Origin: a virus
Reading direction: 5' to 3' (one strand)
Virus record (IMG/VR): IMGVR_UViG_3300027881_000102
Span: 1 to 21,322 of that record
Length of the DNA stretch: 21,322 nucleotides
Shown here: positions 8,213 to 14,385 of the stretch, piece after piece
How the letters are laid out: the number at the start of each line of letters is the position of its first letter
Numbering within the stretch: the first letter of the stretch is position 1
Program-made: the position numbers and the translations under genes
Notes under the pieces: model-generated
Told to the model about the DNA's origin: nothing
Seen by the model: only the letters and a program-made list of their open reading frames with translations
Database searches by the model: none

Positions 8213-8604
8213 GTTACAGATACGATGAAGGAGACATGATGTTAGATGGACAAGAACCTATCAGACTATGCCCGCCAGCAGTCGTGGCATCAAAGCCACT
8301 TGCGGGTACAAAGGAAGCTGCCAAATGGCGGAAGCAACGTCCACTTACGACGGGAGTCTTGGACTTCTTTCCAAACGCTTTGTTGGAAGTGGCGTATTGT
8401 TCATACCGTGCAACCGCCCAACACCATCCGGGTGAGCCTATGCATTGGGACAAAAGCAAGTCCACGGACGAAGCTGACGCCCTCTTGCGCCACCTCATGG
8501 AACGAGGCGGGCTCGACACTGATGGGGTGAGACACTCAGCCAAGGTAGTGTGGCGAGCATTAGCTCTGCTAGAGAGGGAGCTGGAGGAAGAAGGTGAGGC
8601 GTAA
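8209..8604 (+). CDS. dATP/dGTP diphosphohydrolase-like domain protein
   Basis: The 131-residue product matches, by pattern, the phage domain annotated as dATP/dGTP diphosphohydrolase N-terminal (DUF5664-like). Its features are a hydrophobic FFPNALLEVA segment, a HHPGEPMHWDKSKS segment, then DALLRHLMERG and GVRHSAKVVWRALALL. The many conserved acidic, His and Lys residues fit a metal-dependent nucleotide hydrolase of all-alpha NTP pyrophosphatase type, although I am matching from memory. A role in shaping the dNTP pool during replication would fit its place between two nuclease genes. The start ATG lies in the stop of the nuclease gene (ATGA), and the resolvase gene begins within its last codons. 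An open frame on the opposite strand over the same bases is considered a shadow. Confidence 0.65.
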   Translation: MSYRYDEGDMMLDGQEPIRLCPPAVVASKPLAGTKEAAKWRKQRPLTTGVLDFFPNALLEVAYCSYRATAQHHPGEPMHWDKSKSTDEADALLRHLMERGGLDTDGVRHSAKVVWRALALLERELEEEGEA

Positions 8605-9034
8605 TGTACAACCATCTGGGCGTAGAAGCAAGTTCGAAGATAGAGTGGCTAAAGATTTACGAGCCGTTGGTATGCCGTTTACGTATGAAACGTGGAGCTA
8701 CGAGTACGACGAGCCTCTGCGGAAGAATCTCGCACGATGCGCTGACTGCGGCAGCAAAAGACTTCTACGTACGGGATGGTATACGCCGGACTTTTTCTTG
8801 GAGAACGGTTGTATTATCGAATCAAAGGGACGGTTCACAGCAGCGGACAGACGCAAAATGCTTGCTGTTCAAAAAGGCCACCCTGATCTTGACATCAAGA
8901 TGCTGTTCATGAGGGACAACAAGATACACAAGAACAGTAAGACGCACTACAGTGACTGGTGTATGGAGAACGGATACGATTATTCAATTGGAATCTTACT
9001 ACCTGAGTGGTTGAAGTATGACGAACCCACATGA
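8594..9034 (+). CDS. T7 endonuclease I-like Holliday junction resolvase
   Basis: The 146-residue product closely follows the layout of T7 gp3: a glutamate in the first helix (KFEDRV, E15), then YTPDFFL (D66) and IIESKG (E76, K78). These match the four catalytic positions of the family. It would cut branched DNA, resolving replication and recombination intermediates before packaging and helping host DNA degradation. The start chosen is GTG at 8594, preceded by GGAGG (8583-8587), which gives an 11-base overlap with the upstream gene and keeps the conserved N-terminal helix. A CADC pair (C49, C52) before the catalytic Asp is an addition that I do not recall from T7 itself. Confidence 0.88.
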   Translation: MRRNVQPSGRRSKFEDRVAKDLRAVGMPFTYETWSYEYDEPLRKNLARCADCGSKRLLRTGWYTPDFFLENGCIIESKGRFTAADRRKMLAVQKGHPDLDIKMLFMRDNKIHKNSKTHYSDWCMENGYDYSIGILLPEWLKYDEPT

Positions 9035-9185
9035 TGACCCAACGATACCGTACTCAAGATGTAAGTACTGTAATTTCTTGGAATTGAAATGGGGCAGGAC
9101 TGCCTCAGGTGGTCCCATCCTAGTGACACACAATGGCAGGTACCACCTGTGTAAACCCTACAAAGAGAGGAACAAGACGACATGA
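9018..9185 (+). CDS. Small zinc-ribbon-like protein, 55 aa
   Basis: This short gene overlaps the resolvase end by 17 bases and the next start by 4 (ATGA). The 55-residue product has CKYC at residues 15-18 and a later HNGRYHLC segment (H39, H43, C45), enough to hold one zinc ion. No other domain is visible. It fits the chain of overlapping starts and stops in this operon exactly, which is the main reason to call it real. The function is unknown; small zinc ribbons in phages often bind nucleic acid or modulate host proteins, but nothing here decides this. Confidence 0.65.
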   Translation: MTNPHDDPTIPYSRCKYCNFLELKWGRTASGGPILVTHNGRYHLCKPYKERNKTT

Positions 9186-9526
9186 AGAAGAAGTACACGA
9201 AGCGTAACACGACGTTCCTGAATACACCCAGTAGTGGGTGCATGGCAGGTGTCATGTGGAGGGTGCAGTTTACTCCACCTAAGGTCATCAAGAAGAATGA
9301 GAAGGAGGAGGGGTGGTACAGTGAGGATGAACTGCTCAAGCCCAACCGAGTGAAGGCACGTATGAGTGCAAGCATCATCCTCAATGAGGACGCAAAGGAA
9401 CACTACGTACACAGCAAGGGCAATCTTCGCGCCTTGCGTAACATGAGAAAGGAACTGGATGCGTTCGAGGAGGCATGTATGCAAGCCTTACAGGACGTGG
9501 AGGACAGCAATGCGGAAATTGATTAG
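9182..9526 (+). CDS. Hypothetical basic protein, 114 aa
   Basis: Unrecognised. The N terminus is strongly basic (MKKKYTKRNT), followed by a probable beta-rich part (GVMWRVQFTPP) and a charged KKNEKEEGW segment. The last 40 residues are predicted by eye to be a long helix ending in acidic residues. The ATG overlaps the preceding stop as ATGA, and its last 17 bases contain the start of the next gene. No catalytic motif or membrane segment is seen. The basic start and helical end would suit a nucleic-acid or protein-binding adaptor, but this is a guess. Confidence 0.6.
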   Translation: MKKKYTKRNTTFLNTPSSGCMAGVMWRVQFTPPKVIKKNEKEEGWYSEDELLKPNRVKARMSASIILNEDAKEHYVHSKGNLRALRNMRKELDAFEEACMQALQDVEDSNAEID

Positions 9527-9692
9527 TTATATACAGATCATCTTAGTATGGATTGGATTCATGGTAGTGTATCCATTTGCCACGCTATTTGACGCTTGTA
9601 AGAATTATGTCTTGGGTGTCATTGATATCAGTAACAATGCAATACAAACATGGAAAGGCGTGAGTGCCGGAGGCAAAGATGCCGAGAGTTAA
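9510..9692 (+). CDS. Single-span membrane protein, 60 aa
   Basis: The ATG at 9510 is chosen because GGAGGA (9499-9504) precedes it at good distance; an in-frame ATG at 9459 has no such site and would add a shadow-like N terminus. The product has a hydrophobic stretch from about residue 4 to 27 (ISYIQIILVWIGFMVVYPFA), likely one transmembrane helix, then a polar tail of about 30 residues. It overlaps the end of the upstream gene by 17 bases and the next gene's start by 14 bases. The function is unknown. Confidence 0.55.
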   Translation: MRKLISYIQIILVWIGFMVVYPFATLFDACKNYVLGVIDISNNAIQTWKGVSAGGKDAES

Positions 9693-10440
9693 ACTACCAA
9701 TCAAACTGTTGTACTTGGACATTGAGACGACGCCCCATGAGGGCACGTTCTGGAATCTCTTTCCCAAGTACATACCAATCAACCAACTTAGGAAGCCGAC
9801 CGAGGTACTGTGTTGGGCTGCTAAGTGGGAAGGAGATAGAGATGTCATCTTCAGACGGACAGGTGACGAGGACTTCATCGAGAAAATGCACGGGCTATTG
9901 GATGAAGCAGATGCGGTCTGCCACTACAATGGAAAAGCGTTTGACATCAAGCATCTCAATAGAGAGTTTGCAGTACGTGGTCTTACGCCCCCGTCACCCT
10001 ATGCGCAAATTGATCTGCTCTCAGTTGTTCGACAAAACTTCAAACTTGCTTCGAACAAGCTCGATTACGTTTGTCGTTACTTCGGTCTCGGTACAAAGGT
10101 CAAGCATGTAGGTATCGAGCTGTGGTACGACTGCATGGATGAGGACCCAACGGCATGGAGGATGATGACTCGGTACAATAAGCGAGACACAGTCCTACTG
10201 CCTAAGCTGTACAAATTCCTACGTCCTTGGATCAAGAGCCACCCTAACGTGGCACTGTACATGGACACTGACAGGCCCACGTGTGGGACCTGTGGTAGCA
10301 CACAGCTACAGTCGAGGGGATCGTACCGTACCAAGGCATGTGTGTACCGTAGGTGGCACTGTACAGGGTGTGGCACGTGGTCACGCAGTAGACAACAAGA
10401 ACATACGACAAGTGAGAACGTACTCACGAGGGCAAACTAA
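9679..10440 (+). CDS. DEDD-family 3'-5' exonuclease with C-terminal zinc ribbon
   Basis: The 253-residue product has an RNase H-like exonuclease core of the YprB / RNase_H_2 type: YLDIETTP (D14, E16), HYNGKAFD (D89) and YNKRD (Y166, D170), which form the DEDD metal site. Beyond about residue 195 there is a zinc ribbon with CGTC (C202, C205) and CTGC (C228, C231). The ribbon may guide the enzyme to a nucleic-acid or protein target. ATG at 9679 is preferred because GGAGG lies at 9669-9673; a GTG at 9664 would add five residues. It joins the Cas4-like nuclease and endonuclease I as the third nuclease in 3 kb, which fits DNA turnover or end processing. The stop shares a base with the next start. 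Confidence 0.8.
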   Translation: MPRVKLPIKLLYLDIETTPHEGTFWNLFPKYIPINQLRKPTEVLCWAAKWEGDRDVIFRRTGDEDFIEKMHGLLDEADAVCHYNGKAFDIKHLNREFAVRGLTPPSPYAQIDLLSVVRQNFKLASNKLDYVCRYFGLGTKVKHVGIELWYDCMDEDPTAWRMMTRYNKRDTVLLPKLYKFLRPWIKSHPNVALYMDTDRPTCGTCGSTQLQSRGSYRTKACVYRRWHCTGCGTWSRSRQQEHTTSENVLTRAN

Positions 10441-10664
10441 TGAAACTGTACACGGTTAAATGGGGCGATGCATGGTCCAGTTTTAATCATTATCACGAAG
10501 GCAATGACTACAGTCCTATGGTAATGGAAGATGTAGGATGGGTAGTGGAGGAGAACGATGAGACCATTGTTCTATGTACCTCCCGTTGCTTAGACAATGA
10601 CAACAAGAGAAATCTATGTATAATCCCTTGGTGCAATGTGATTAGCATGGAGGAATTGACATGA
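10440..10664 (+). CDS. Hypothetical protein, 74 aa
   Basis: Unrecognised. The product is acidic and rich in aromatic residues, with three cysteines (C46, C50, C60) that do not form a clear zinc motif. It reads as a small beta-rich fold (LYTVKWGDAW, then VGWVVEENDETIVLCTS). A GAGGG site lies before the start, which shares one base with the preceding stop (TAATG). The next gene overlaps its end by 4 bases. Confidence 0.55.
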   Translation: MKLYTVKWGDAWSSFNHYHEGNDYSPMVMEDVGWVVEENDETIVLCTSRCLDNDNKRNLCIIPWCNVISMEELT

Positions 10665-10816
10665 GCTTAACTGGACCGGATTGGGTATACCATTGGAATA
10701 ACCTGAAAGCGTTGGACCCAGATCAACTGGTGTCTGACTTGAACTTATCAACTGACGAACTACTGGAAGCATTCCATGACCGAGCGGAGGCTTTCATCCA
10801 AAAGGAATTTGGCTAA
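10661..10816 (+). CDS. Hypothetical small helical protein, 51 aa
   Basis: This short gene fills the space between two better supported genes. GGAGGA stands before the ATG (10649-10654), the start overlaps the previous stop (ATGA), and its stop shares a base with the following start (TAATG). The 51-residue product is acidic and probably all helical (DPDQLVSDLNLSTDELLEAF). Nothing points to a function. Confidence 0.6.
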   Translation: MSLTGPDWVYHWNNLKALDPDQLVSDLNLSTDELLEAFHDRAEAFIQKEFG

Positions 10817-11247
10817 TGAGACCACGAGTAAAGCACGAGAAGCCTCCTAACTACGAGGCAATAGCGGCTGTGTTCCCCTTGACAGGGAACGAGATATTTG
10901 CCTATGCTCCCTATGTGTACATACCTAACGGTATGCCGATCAGTGAAGCACTGCAAGAGCATGAGGCTGTACACATACGGCAGCAGTTCGGTGATCCTGC
11001 TACATGGTGGAGGAAGTACCTCGTTGATGAGGACTTCCGGTTCGATCAAGAACTAGAGGCACATAGGGTAGAGTACCGTGTATTCCGACAGGGCACGAAG
11101 GACCGTAATGCACATGCTAAGTACCTCTATTCAATTGGGCGTCGACTAGCCTCTCCCATGTATGGGAGTATGGTCACTACACGTGAAGCTATGCAGAAAA
11201 TACGAGTCAACGAGTACAAGGTGACGTTGAAAGAGAGGAACAGATGA
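10816..11247 (+). CDS. HExxH metallopeptidase-like phage protein, 143 aa
   Basis: The 143-residue product contains HEAVH (residues 49-53), a HExxH zinc motif in a helix, followed about 28 residues later by QELEAH (E79, E81), where a third metal ligand is expected. The layout, a short beta region then the metal helix and a second acidic helix, is like small phage metallopeptidases with a minimal gluzincin core. No signal peptide or membrane segment is present, so it should act in the cytoplasm or in the virion. AAGGA precedes the start. It is a different protein from the HExxH genes at 2-1858 and 13656-13940. Protease activity is inferred, and a structural zinc role is possible. Confidence 0.6.
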   Translation: MRPRVKHEKPPNYEAIAAVFPLTGNEIFAYAPYVYIPNGMPISEALQEHEAVHIRQQFGDPATWWRKYLVDEDFRFDQELEAHRVEYRVFRQGTKDRNAHAKYLYSIGRRLASPMYGSMVTTREAMQKIRVNEYKVTLKERNR

Positions 11248-11801
11248 GTCATGTCTACTTCATTGGCGACCTCCATTTTGGACACTCAAGAATTGAACGC
11301 TTTAGGACACAGTTCCCTAGTGAGTCGGTTCACCGACAGTACATCATGGATACATGGACTGACCGAATTAGAAAACGGGACATTGTGTGGGTTATGGGGG
11401 ATGCAGCGTTCACGCAGGAAGGACTCGACAGCATACACACGCTTCCGGGCCGGAAGATACTCGTCAGGGGTAACCACGACACGCTCCCGACTGAGGCTTA
11501 CCTTAGTGTATTCGAGGAAGTTCATGGTATCGTCTGCTGGAAGGGGCTCTGGCTAACTCATGCGCCTATCCATCCGACCGAACTCTACGGGCGTTCCAAT
11601 GTGCACGGACATTGTCACAGGGGAGGACCTCAAGAGGTGGTATCGAATCTTAATAGTTTTAGGGGGGTCCAGTTGGGCCAGAAAGCGACTTACTTTAACA
11701 CTTGCGCTGAGCATTTACCGACGCCCTACACACCCATAGAGTACCACACTATGGTGGATCACATCAAAGGAAAGATACGAGATGAATCAGCTGCGCTGTA
11801 A
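11244..11801 (+). CDS. Calcineurin-like metallophosphoesterase
   Basis: The 185-residue product has all five motif blocks of the family: GDLHFGH (D9, H11, H14), GD (D53), GNHD (N77, H78), THAP (H106) and GHCH (H123, H125). These bind two metal ions and hydrolyse phosphoesters. Phages carry compact enzymes of this type; the substrates are seldom known and could be a nucleotide, a cyclic nucleotide or an RNA/DNA end. The size is near the minimum for the fold. GAGAGGA precedes the ATG, which overlaps the upstream stop (ATGA). Confidence 0.85.
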   Translation: MSHVYFIGDLHFGHSRIERFRTQFPSESVHRQYIMDTWTDRIRKRDIVWVMGDAAFTQEGLDSIHTLPGRKILVRGNHDTLPTEAYLSVFEEVHGIVCWKGLWLTHAPIHPTELYGRSNVHGHCHRGGPQEVVSNLNSFRGVQLGQKATYFNTCAEHLPTPYTPIEYHTMVDHIKGKIRDESAAL

Positions 11802-12027
11802 GAGACTCAGATCAGACGAGGACACCAATCATGTCCTGTTTAGTGGGATCTTTTATCGTTGTGAGGACTCACTTGAGACTGTACTGACAGTGATGGGGAT
11901 ATGTACGTCATTCAGACTGCATTTCGGACCTGCTTGTAGCAAGGAAATCACAAATGGTAACTATGCTGAGTTCCAAACCGAGCGAACAATCGCAAGACTA
12001 AAGCTAAAGGTGCTAAATGCAAACTAA
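11782..12027 (+). CDS. Hypothetical protein, 81 aa
   Basis: Unrecognised. The gene starts inside the last 20 bases of the phosphoesterase gene, with AAAGGAA upstream. The 81-residue product has a basic N terminus (MNQLRCKRLRSDED), a mixed hydrophobic middle and four cysteines without regular spacing. No membrane helix or catalytic motif is clear. The end overlaps the next gene start by 11 bases. Confidence 0.5.
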   Translation: MNQLRCKRLRSDEDTNHVLFSGIFYRCEDSLETVLTVMGICTSFRLHFGPACSKEITNGNYAEFQTERTIARLKLKVLNAN

Positions 12028-12391
12028 GAAGTGGTCTATGATAGAGACAGGGACGCAGTTCCTGCGAGGACTGTTGACCAGCTTCTTGTCCTATCAATAC
12101 ATACTGCCGTGGTGGGGTATCACTATCCCCATAGCAGTCAACTTACAGTTGACAGCGTACTTCGCTGCACTGTCAATCATACTTGGATTCCTAATAAGGA
12201 GGGCTTTTAATGCCTACGTTCGACCAGAGGTGCCTAGAGTGCAACCACGAGTGGGTAGTGTACAAAGCCTACGACGATCCGGCGACCTGTCCCGAGTGCA
12301 GAGGGACCATGACAAAGACCCTGATGCCCCGAGTGCGAGGTTCACTTTCGGACAACCCCACAAAGGTGGGGAACGTGGACAAACCGATTAA
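12017..12391 (+). CDS. Small two-helix phage membrane protein with extended tail
   Basis: Residues about 1-65 look like a familiar small phage membrane protein: a polar start, two hydrophobic stretches (about 27-43 and 46-61) and an IRRAFN end like the RRxFN endings I recall in such proteins. In relatives the protein usually stops near here. In this phage the frame stays open for another 59 residues, across the start and most of the next gene (overlap 182 bases). The extension is rich in Arg, Pro, Gly and Ser and may be disordered. It may be real, or it may be a by-product of a lost stop codon or a sequence error. AAGG precedes the ATG. Confidence 0.55.
   Translation: MQTKKWSMIETGTQFLRGLLTSFLSYQYILPWWGITIPIAVNLQLTAYFAALSIILGFLIRRAFNAYVRPEVPRVQPRVGSVQSLRRSGDLSRVQRDHDKDPDAPSARFTFGQPHKGGERGQTD
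12196..12203 (+). promoter_or_regulatory. Strong ribosome binding site inside upstream coding frame
   Basis: AAGGAGGG lies 6 bases before the ATG at 12210. It is one of the best ribosome sites in the window and shows that the zinc-ribbon gene starts there, although the upstream reading frame continues straight through it. Confidence 0.7.
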
Positions 12392-12437
12392 GTCATTCGC
12401 CAATGACCGCAGGAAGGGCGGAAAGGACACGACGTGA
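12210..12437 (+). CDS. FmdB-like zinc-ribbon protein, 75 aa
   Basis: The product begins MPTFDQRCLEC and continues to CPEC, giving C8, C11, C27 and C30. This closely fits the FmdB / CxxC_CxxC regulatory zinc-ribbon family, including the start of the family signature. The C-terminal half is basic and Gly/Lys-rich (NDRRKGGKD). Phages often carry such small ribbons; roles in transcription control have been proposed but rarely tested. The start is fixed by AAGGAGGG upstream. Its first 182 bases are also read by the upstream membrane-protein frame; of the two, this frame has clear family character, so it is the firmer gene. The end overlaps the next GTG start (GTGA). Confidence 0.7.
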   Translation: MPTFDQRCLECNHEWVVYKAYDDPATCPECRGTMTKTLMPRVRGSLSDNPTKVGNVDKPIKSFANDRRKGGKDTT

Positions 12438-12628
12438 ACAAGATTACGGTCATCAAAGGACCTAGACACCAGCACCGTGACATAGCAGGCCGTGTCCCAT
12501 GTGGATTCTATTGGGAGAAGCGCCGAGTAGTGAAGTGCTGGAGCACATACAGTCTACACATAAGGAGGAGGGATAGTGGTTTCATTGAAGATATGCAAGC
12601 TACCCGCTGGCCTCAACAGACTAGCTGA
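12434..12628 (+). CDS. Hypothetical basic protein, 64 aa
   Basis: Unrecognised. The gene begins with GTG that overlaps the preceding stop (GTGA), with GGAAAGGA upstream. The product is basic, rich in Arg and His, with two cysteines (C23, C35) and no clear fold. Its last 53 bases overlap the next gene in another frame, and the final residues look shadow-like. The gene is believable mainly because it fits the operon pattern. Confidence 0.4.
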   Translation: MNKITVIKGPRHQHRDIAGRVPCGFYWEKRRVVKCWSTYSLHIRRRDSGFIEDMQATRWPQQTS

Positions 12629-12977
12629 GTTGAAAGGTAGTACTCAGTTCGCCTTCTCTAACCCGGAGAAGTGGTCTTTGTACAAGAATTATAAGCACAA
12701 GCTATGGCTACAGTTCACCACCTCAAACCCAAGGGACATCATGTACCAGACCCTACGTGGTATGATAAGGGGCTGGACAGGACTGAACAAGGGCATAAGA
12801 CGCTCTAGCATCACAGGCCCACAGATACAAGGTAGACACACAACGATAGAGGCGATCTTCAACTCAACTACTCTGACCTATGAGTTCTACATGAGCTGGG
12901 GTGGCTATGCTATCACCGAGAAACTAACCGAAAGAGAAATGCAGGAGCAGATACATGAGCAACCGAGAAGTTATTAG
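12576..12977 (+). CDS. Hypothetical protein, 133 aa
   Basis: Unrecognised. GTG at 12576 is supported by AAGGAGGAGGG (12562-12572), a strong site. The product has Trp/Tyr-rich segments (WSLYKNYKHKLWLQF), a basic middle (MIRGWTGLNKGIRRSS) and an acidic helical end. This would fit a small mixed alpha/beta protein, perhaps nucleic-acid binding. No motif settles the question. Its end overlaps the next start by 23 bases. Confidence 0.6.
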   Translation: MVSLKICKLPAGLNRLAELKGSTQFAFSNPEKWSLYKNYKHKLWLQFTTSNPRDIMYQTLRGMIRGWTGLNKGIRRSSITGPQIQGRHTTIEAIFNSTTLTYEFYMSWGGYAITEKLTEREMQEQIHEQPRSY

Positions 12978-13263
12978 TGATTCATTCATCGTACACTTCC
13001 TTGATGGCACCAAGAAGGAGTACATCAAGGGCAACAACATCGAGTACATCTGGTCGTTGACACCAGCAGGTGATCTGTTGATCTACCTGAAGGAGACACA
13101 CGGCACATTCGCAATGGCTGCTATACGTGATGAGCGTATAGGTGCCTATGCCAGTGGTGTATGGACAGAGGTAGAAGCCCGCAAGGACTTGAACATCGAA
13201 CCAGAGGAGAAGGGTAGTGAACGGGAAGAAAGCGAAGTTCCTTCGGAAGCAATTATCCATTAA
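12955..13263 (+). CDS. Hypothetical protein, 102 aa
   Basis: Unrecognised. The first 75 residues read as a compact beta-rich domain (SFIVHFLDGTKKEYIKGN, then AGDLLIYLKETHG), and the last 25 are strongly acidic (EPEEKGSEREESE), likely a flexible tail. An AGGAGC site precedes the ATG. It overlaps the genes on both sides, by 23 and 47 bases. Acidic tails on small early phage proteins sometimes serve to bind or mimic nucleic acid, but no match is claimed. Confidence 0.55.
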   Translation: MSNREVISDSFIVHFLDGTKKEYIKGNNIEYIWSLTPAGDLLIYLKETHGTFAMAAIRDERIGAYASGVWTEVEARKDLNIEPEEKGSEREESEVPSEAIIH

Positions 13264-13408
13264 GAAGGATGAAGCAGAGGCCACTGAGAGTGGCCTTTTC
13301 ACTGACCACGATGCCTACGGCAACCCTGTTGTCAAGTTTCGTAAGCGTAGTAACCCGTCAATGCGTATCTACCGACACGTAAAGCGGGTCATAACAAGGG
13401 GAAAGTGA
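13217..13408 (+). CDS. Hypothetical highly basic protein, 63 aa
   Basis: Unrecognised. GTG at 13217 follows GAGAAGGG. The product is rich in Lys and Arg at both ends (NGKKAKFLRKQLSIKKDE and RIYRHVKRVITRGK), with a DHDAYGNPVVKFRKR middle. Strong charge suggests nucleic-acid binding. The first 47 bases overlap the acidic tail of the previous gene in another frame, so one sequence encodes an acidic tail and a basic head. The stop shares a base with the next ATG. Confidence 0.5.
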   Translation: MNGKKAKFLRKQLSIKKDEAEATESGLFTDHDAYGNPVVKFRKRSNPSMRIYRHVKRVITRGK

Positions 13409-13659
13409 TGGATTGGCACCGAATAGCAGGACTGACACTCGGTATTATCGGGGGCATTGTATTAGCCCTCGGTTTACTTGCGTGGCAAGCTGACTACAAG
13501 GACAGGCAGTGTAATAAAGCCTTTGATGTAGACGTGGCTGTCACAGCATGTATGGAGAAGCCGGGGTGTTTCTACGAAGCACAAGATTTTATTGAATTGC
13601 GCACCGCAGAGATGGTAACTAGGAGGTGTAGAGCCAGAGGCTGGGTACATACCCTCTAG
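13408..13659 (+). CDS. N-terminally anchored cysteine-containing protein, 83 aa
   Basis: ATG at 13408 is chosen over the GTG at 13405 because it follows AAGGGGA at normal spacing and makes a TGATG junction. Residues about 6-25 are hydrophobic and Gly/Ala/Leu-rich, a signal anchor or single membrane helix. The rest (DYKDRQCNKAFDVDV onward) has four cysteines (C35, C47, C53, C73) that could form disulfides if the domain faces the periplasm. The function is unknown; exclusion or envelope-modulating proteins of phages have this shape. It is the last gene of the + strand block and its stop overlaps that of the - strand block. Confidence 0.55.
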   Translation: MDWHRIAGLTLGIIGGIVLALGLLAWQADYKDRQCNKAFDVDVAVTACMEKPGCFYEAQDFIELRTAEMVTRRCRARGWVHTL

Positions 13660-13940
13660 GTGTTGGTCTTCAAGAACTGGAACATGACGTTGGCAAGTGC
13701 ATCTATCTTGTCTTCGTCCTTGTTCAGTTTACTCCAACCCAGTGTGAAGCAGATAGCATGGCACAGTTCATGATAGAATGTGTGCTGCATAACGTCAAGG
13801 TCAAAGTCTTCCTTTAGTCTAATGACGCAGTCAGTGCTATCACAATCACCATATATTTTAGGATCACCATCAATGATATCACATCGTTTAACGCGCCAAG
13901 TTCTACCACCTAATTGGAATTGCTTGGGAATACTAATCAT
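13656..13940 (-). CDS. Small HExxH metallopeptidase-like protein, 94 aa
   Basis: The 94-residue product has HELCH (residues 57-61) in a helix after a short beta-rich half that includes DCVIRLKEDFD, and it continues with KIDALANVMFQF, where D80 could be the third metal ligand. This is the minimal zincin pattern seen in many phage proteins related to the ImmA/IrrE or SprT types. AGGAAG precedes the ATG on the - strand. It ends the late operon, after the spanins. It may be a protease acting on a host or virion protein; a catalytic role is not proven. Confidence 0.7.
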   Translation of the reverse strand: MISIPKQFQLGGRTWRVKRCDIIDGDPKIYGDCDSTDCVIRLKEDFDLDVMQHTFYHELCHAICFTLGWSKLNKDEDKIDALANVMFQFLKTNT

Positions 13941-14000
13941 GGGGACTTCCTATGAGTGATGACTATTATCCAGAGTGGATGGATCGTGATACGAACGACG

Positions 14001-14261
14001 CTAGTCGCAGCTTCCTAACGGTTCATCGTGCGCACGAATTGTGTCCTCTAAGAGCAGCACGTGAGTTTTCAGAGTGGTATCATTCACTGCTACCCGGCGT
14101 AGAAGATCAGGAGACACCTCACGAATTGCCAATTGTTCTGACACTTCGATGTTCTCCAAGACCGGGCGGAGAGGGACACAAATCGGAGCCTCTATTGGCA
14201 TCGAGGAGCAAGAACATAACAGCATCACAGATACGAGCAGCACAGCGAGCATTGAACGCAA
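14001..14261 (-). CDS. Rz1-like outer-membrane spanin lipoprotein
   Basis: The open frame contains a lipoprotein signal: Arg, then a hydrophobic stretch (AVLLVSVMLL) and a lipobox ending LCSC. The mature part is Pro-containing at first (CSSMPIEAPICVPLRPVLE) and then helical (SEQLAIREVSPDLLRRVAV), as in phage o-spanins. Together with the Rz-like gene just upstream it would fuse inner and outer membranes at lysis. I chose TTG at 14261 (86 residues) because GGGGA precedes it and it supplies the basic residue a signal peptide needs. ATG at 14252 is close by, and ATG 14396 or GTG 14405 would add a Ser/Arg-rich segment that does not look like a signal sequence. An open frame of 145 codons lies antisense here. 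Confidence 0.65.
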   Translation of the reverse strand: MRSMLAVLLVSVMLLCSCSSMPIEAPICVPLRPVLENIEVSEQLAIREVSPDLLRRVAVNDTTLKTHVLLLEDTIRAHDEPLGSCD

Positions 14262-14385
14262 AGAACGTCCCCATACAGGGACGGAAAGCCGACTTTGTGA
14301 TAATGGACGATCTTGATGCAAACCTTCAAGGGTCTCGTATCCGGCCTGAGATAATCGAGGCGACAAAGAGATTGATTGAGAAGTG

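Noticed and set aside
8214-8615. A - strand frame of 133 codons.
   Set aside because: It is the antisense shadow of the dATP/dGTP diphosphohydrolase-like gene, Ser-rich, and opposite to all neighbouring genes.
13634-13660. A possible bidirectional terminator hairpin (AGAGG...CCTCT, with GGGT...ACCC inside).
   Set aside because: The stem is only about 5 base pairs, competing pairings exist, and no T-tract follows on either strand.
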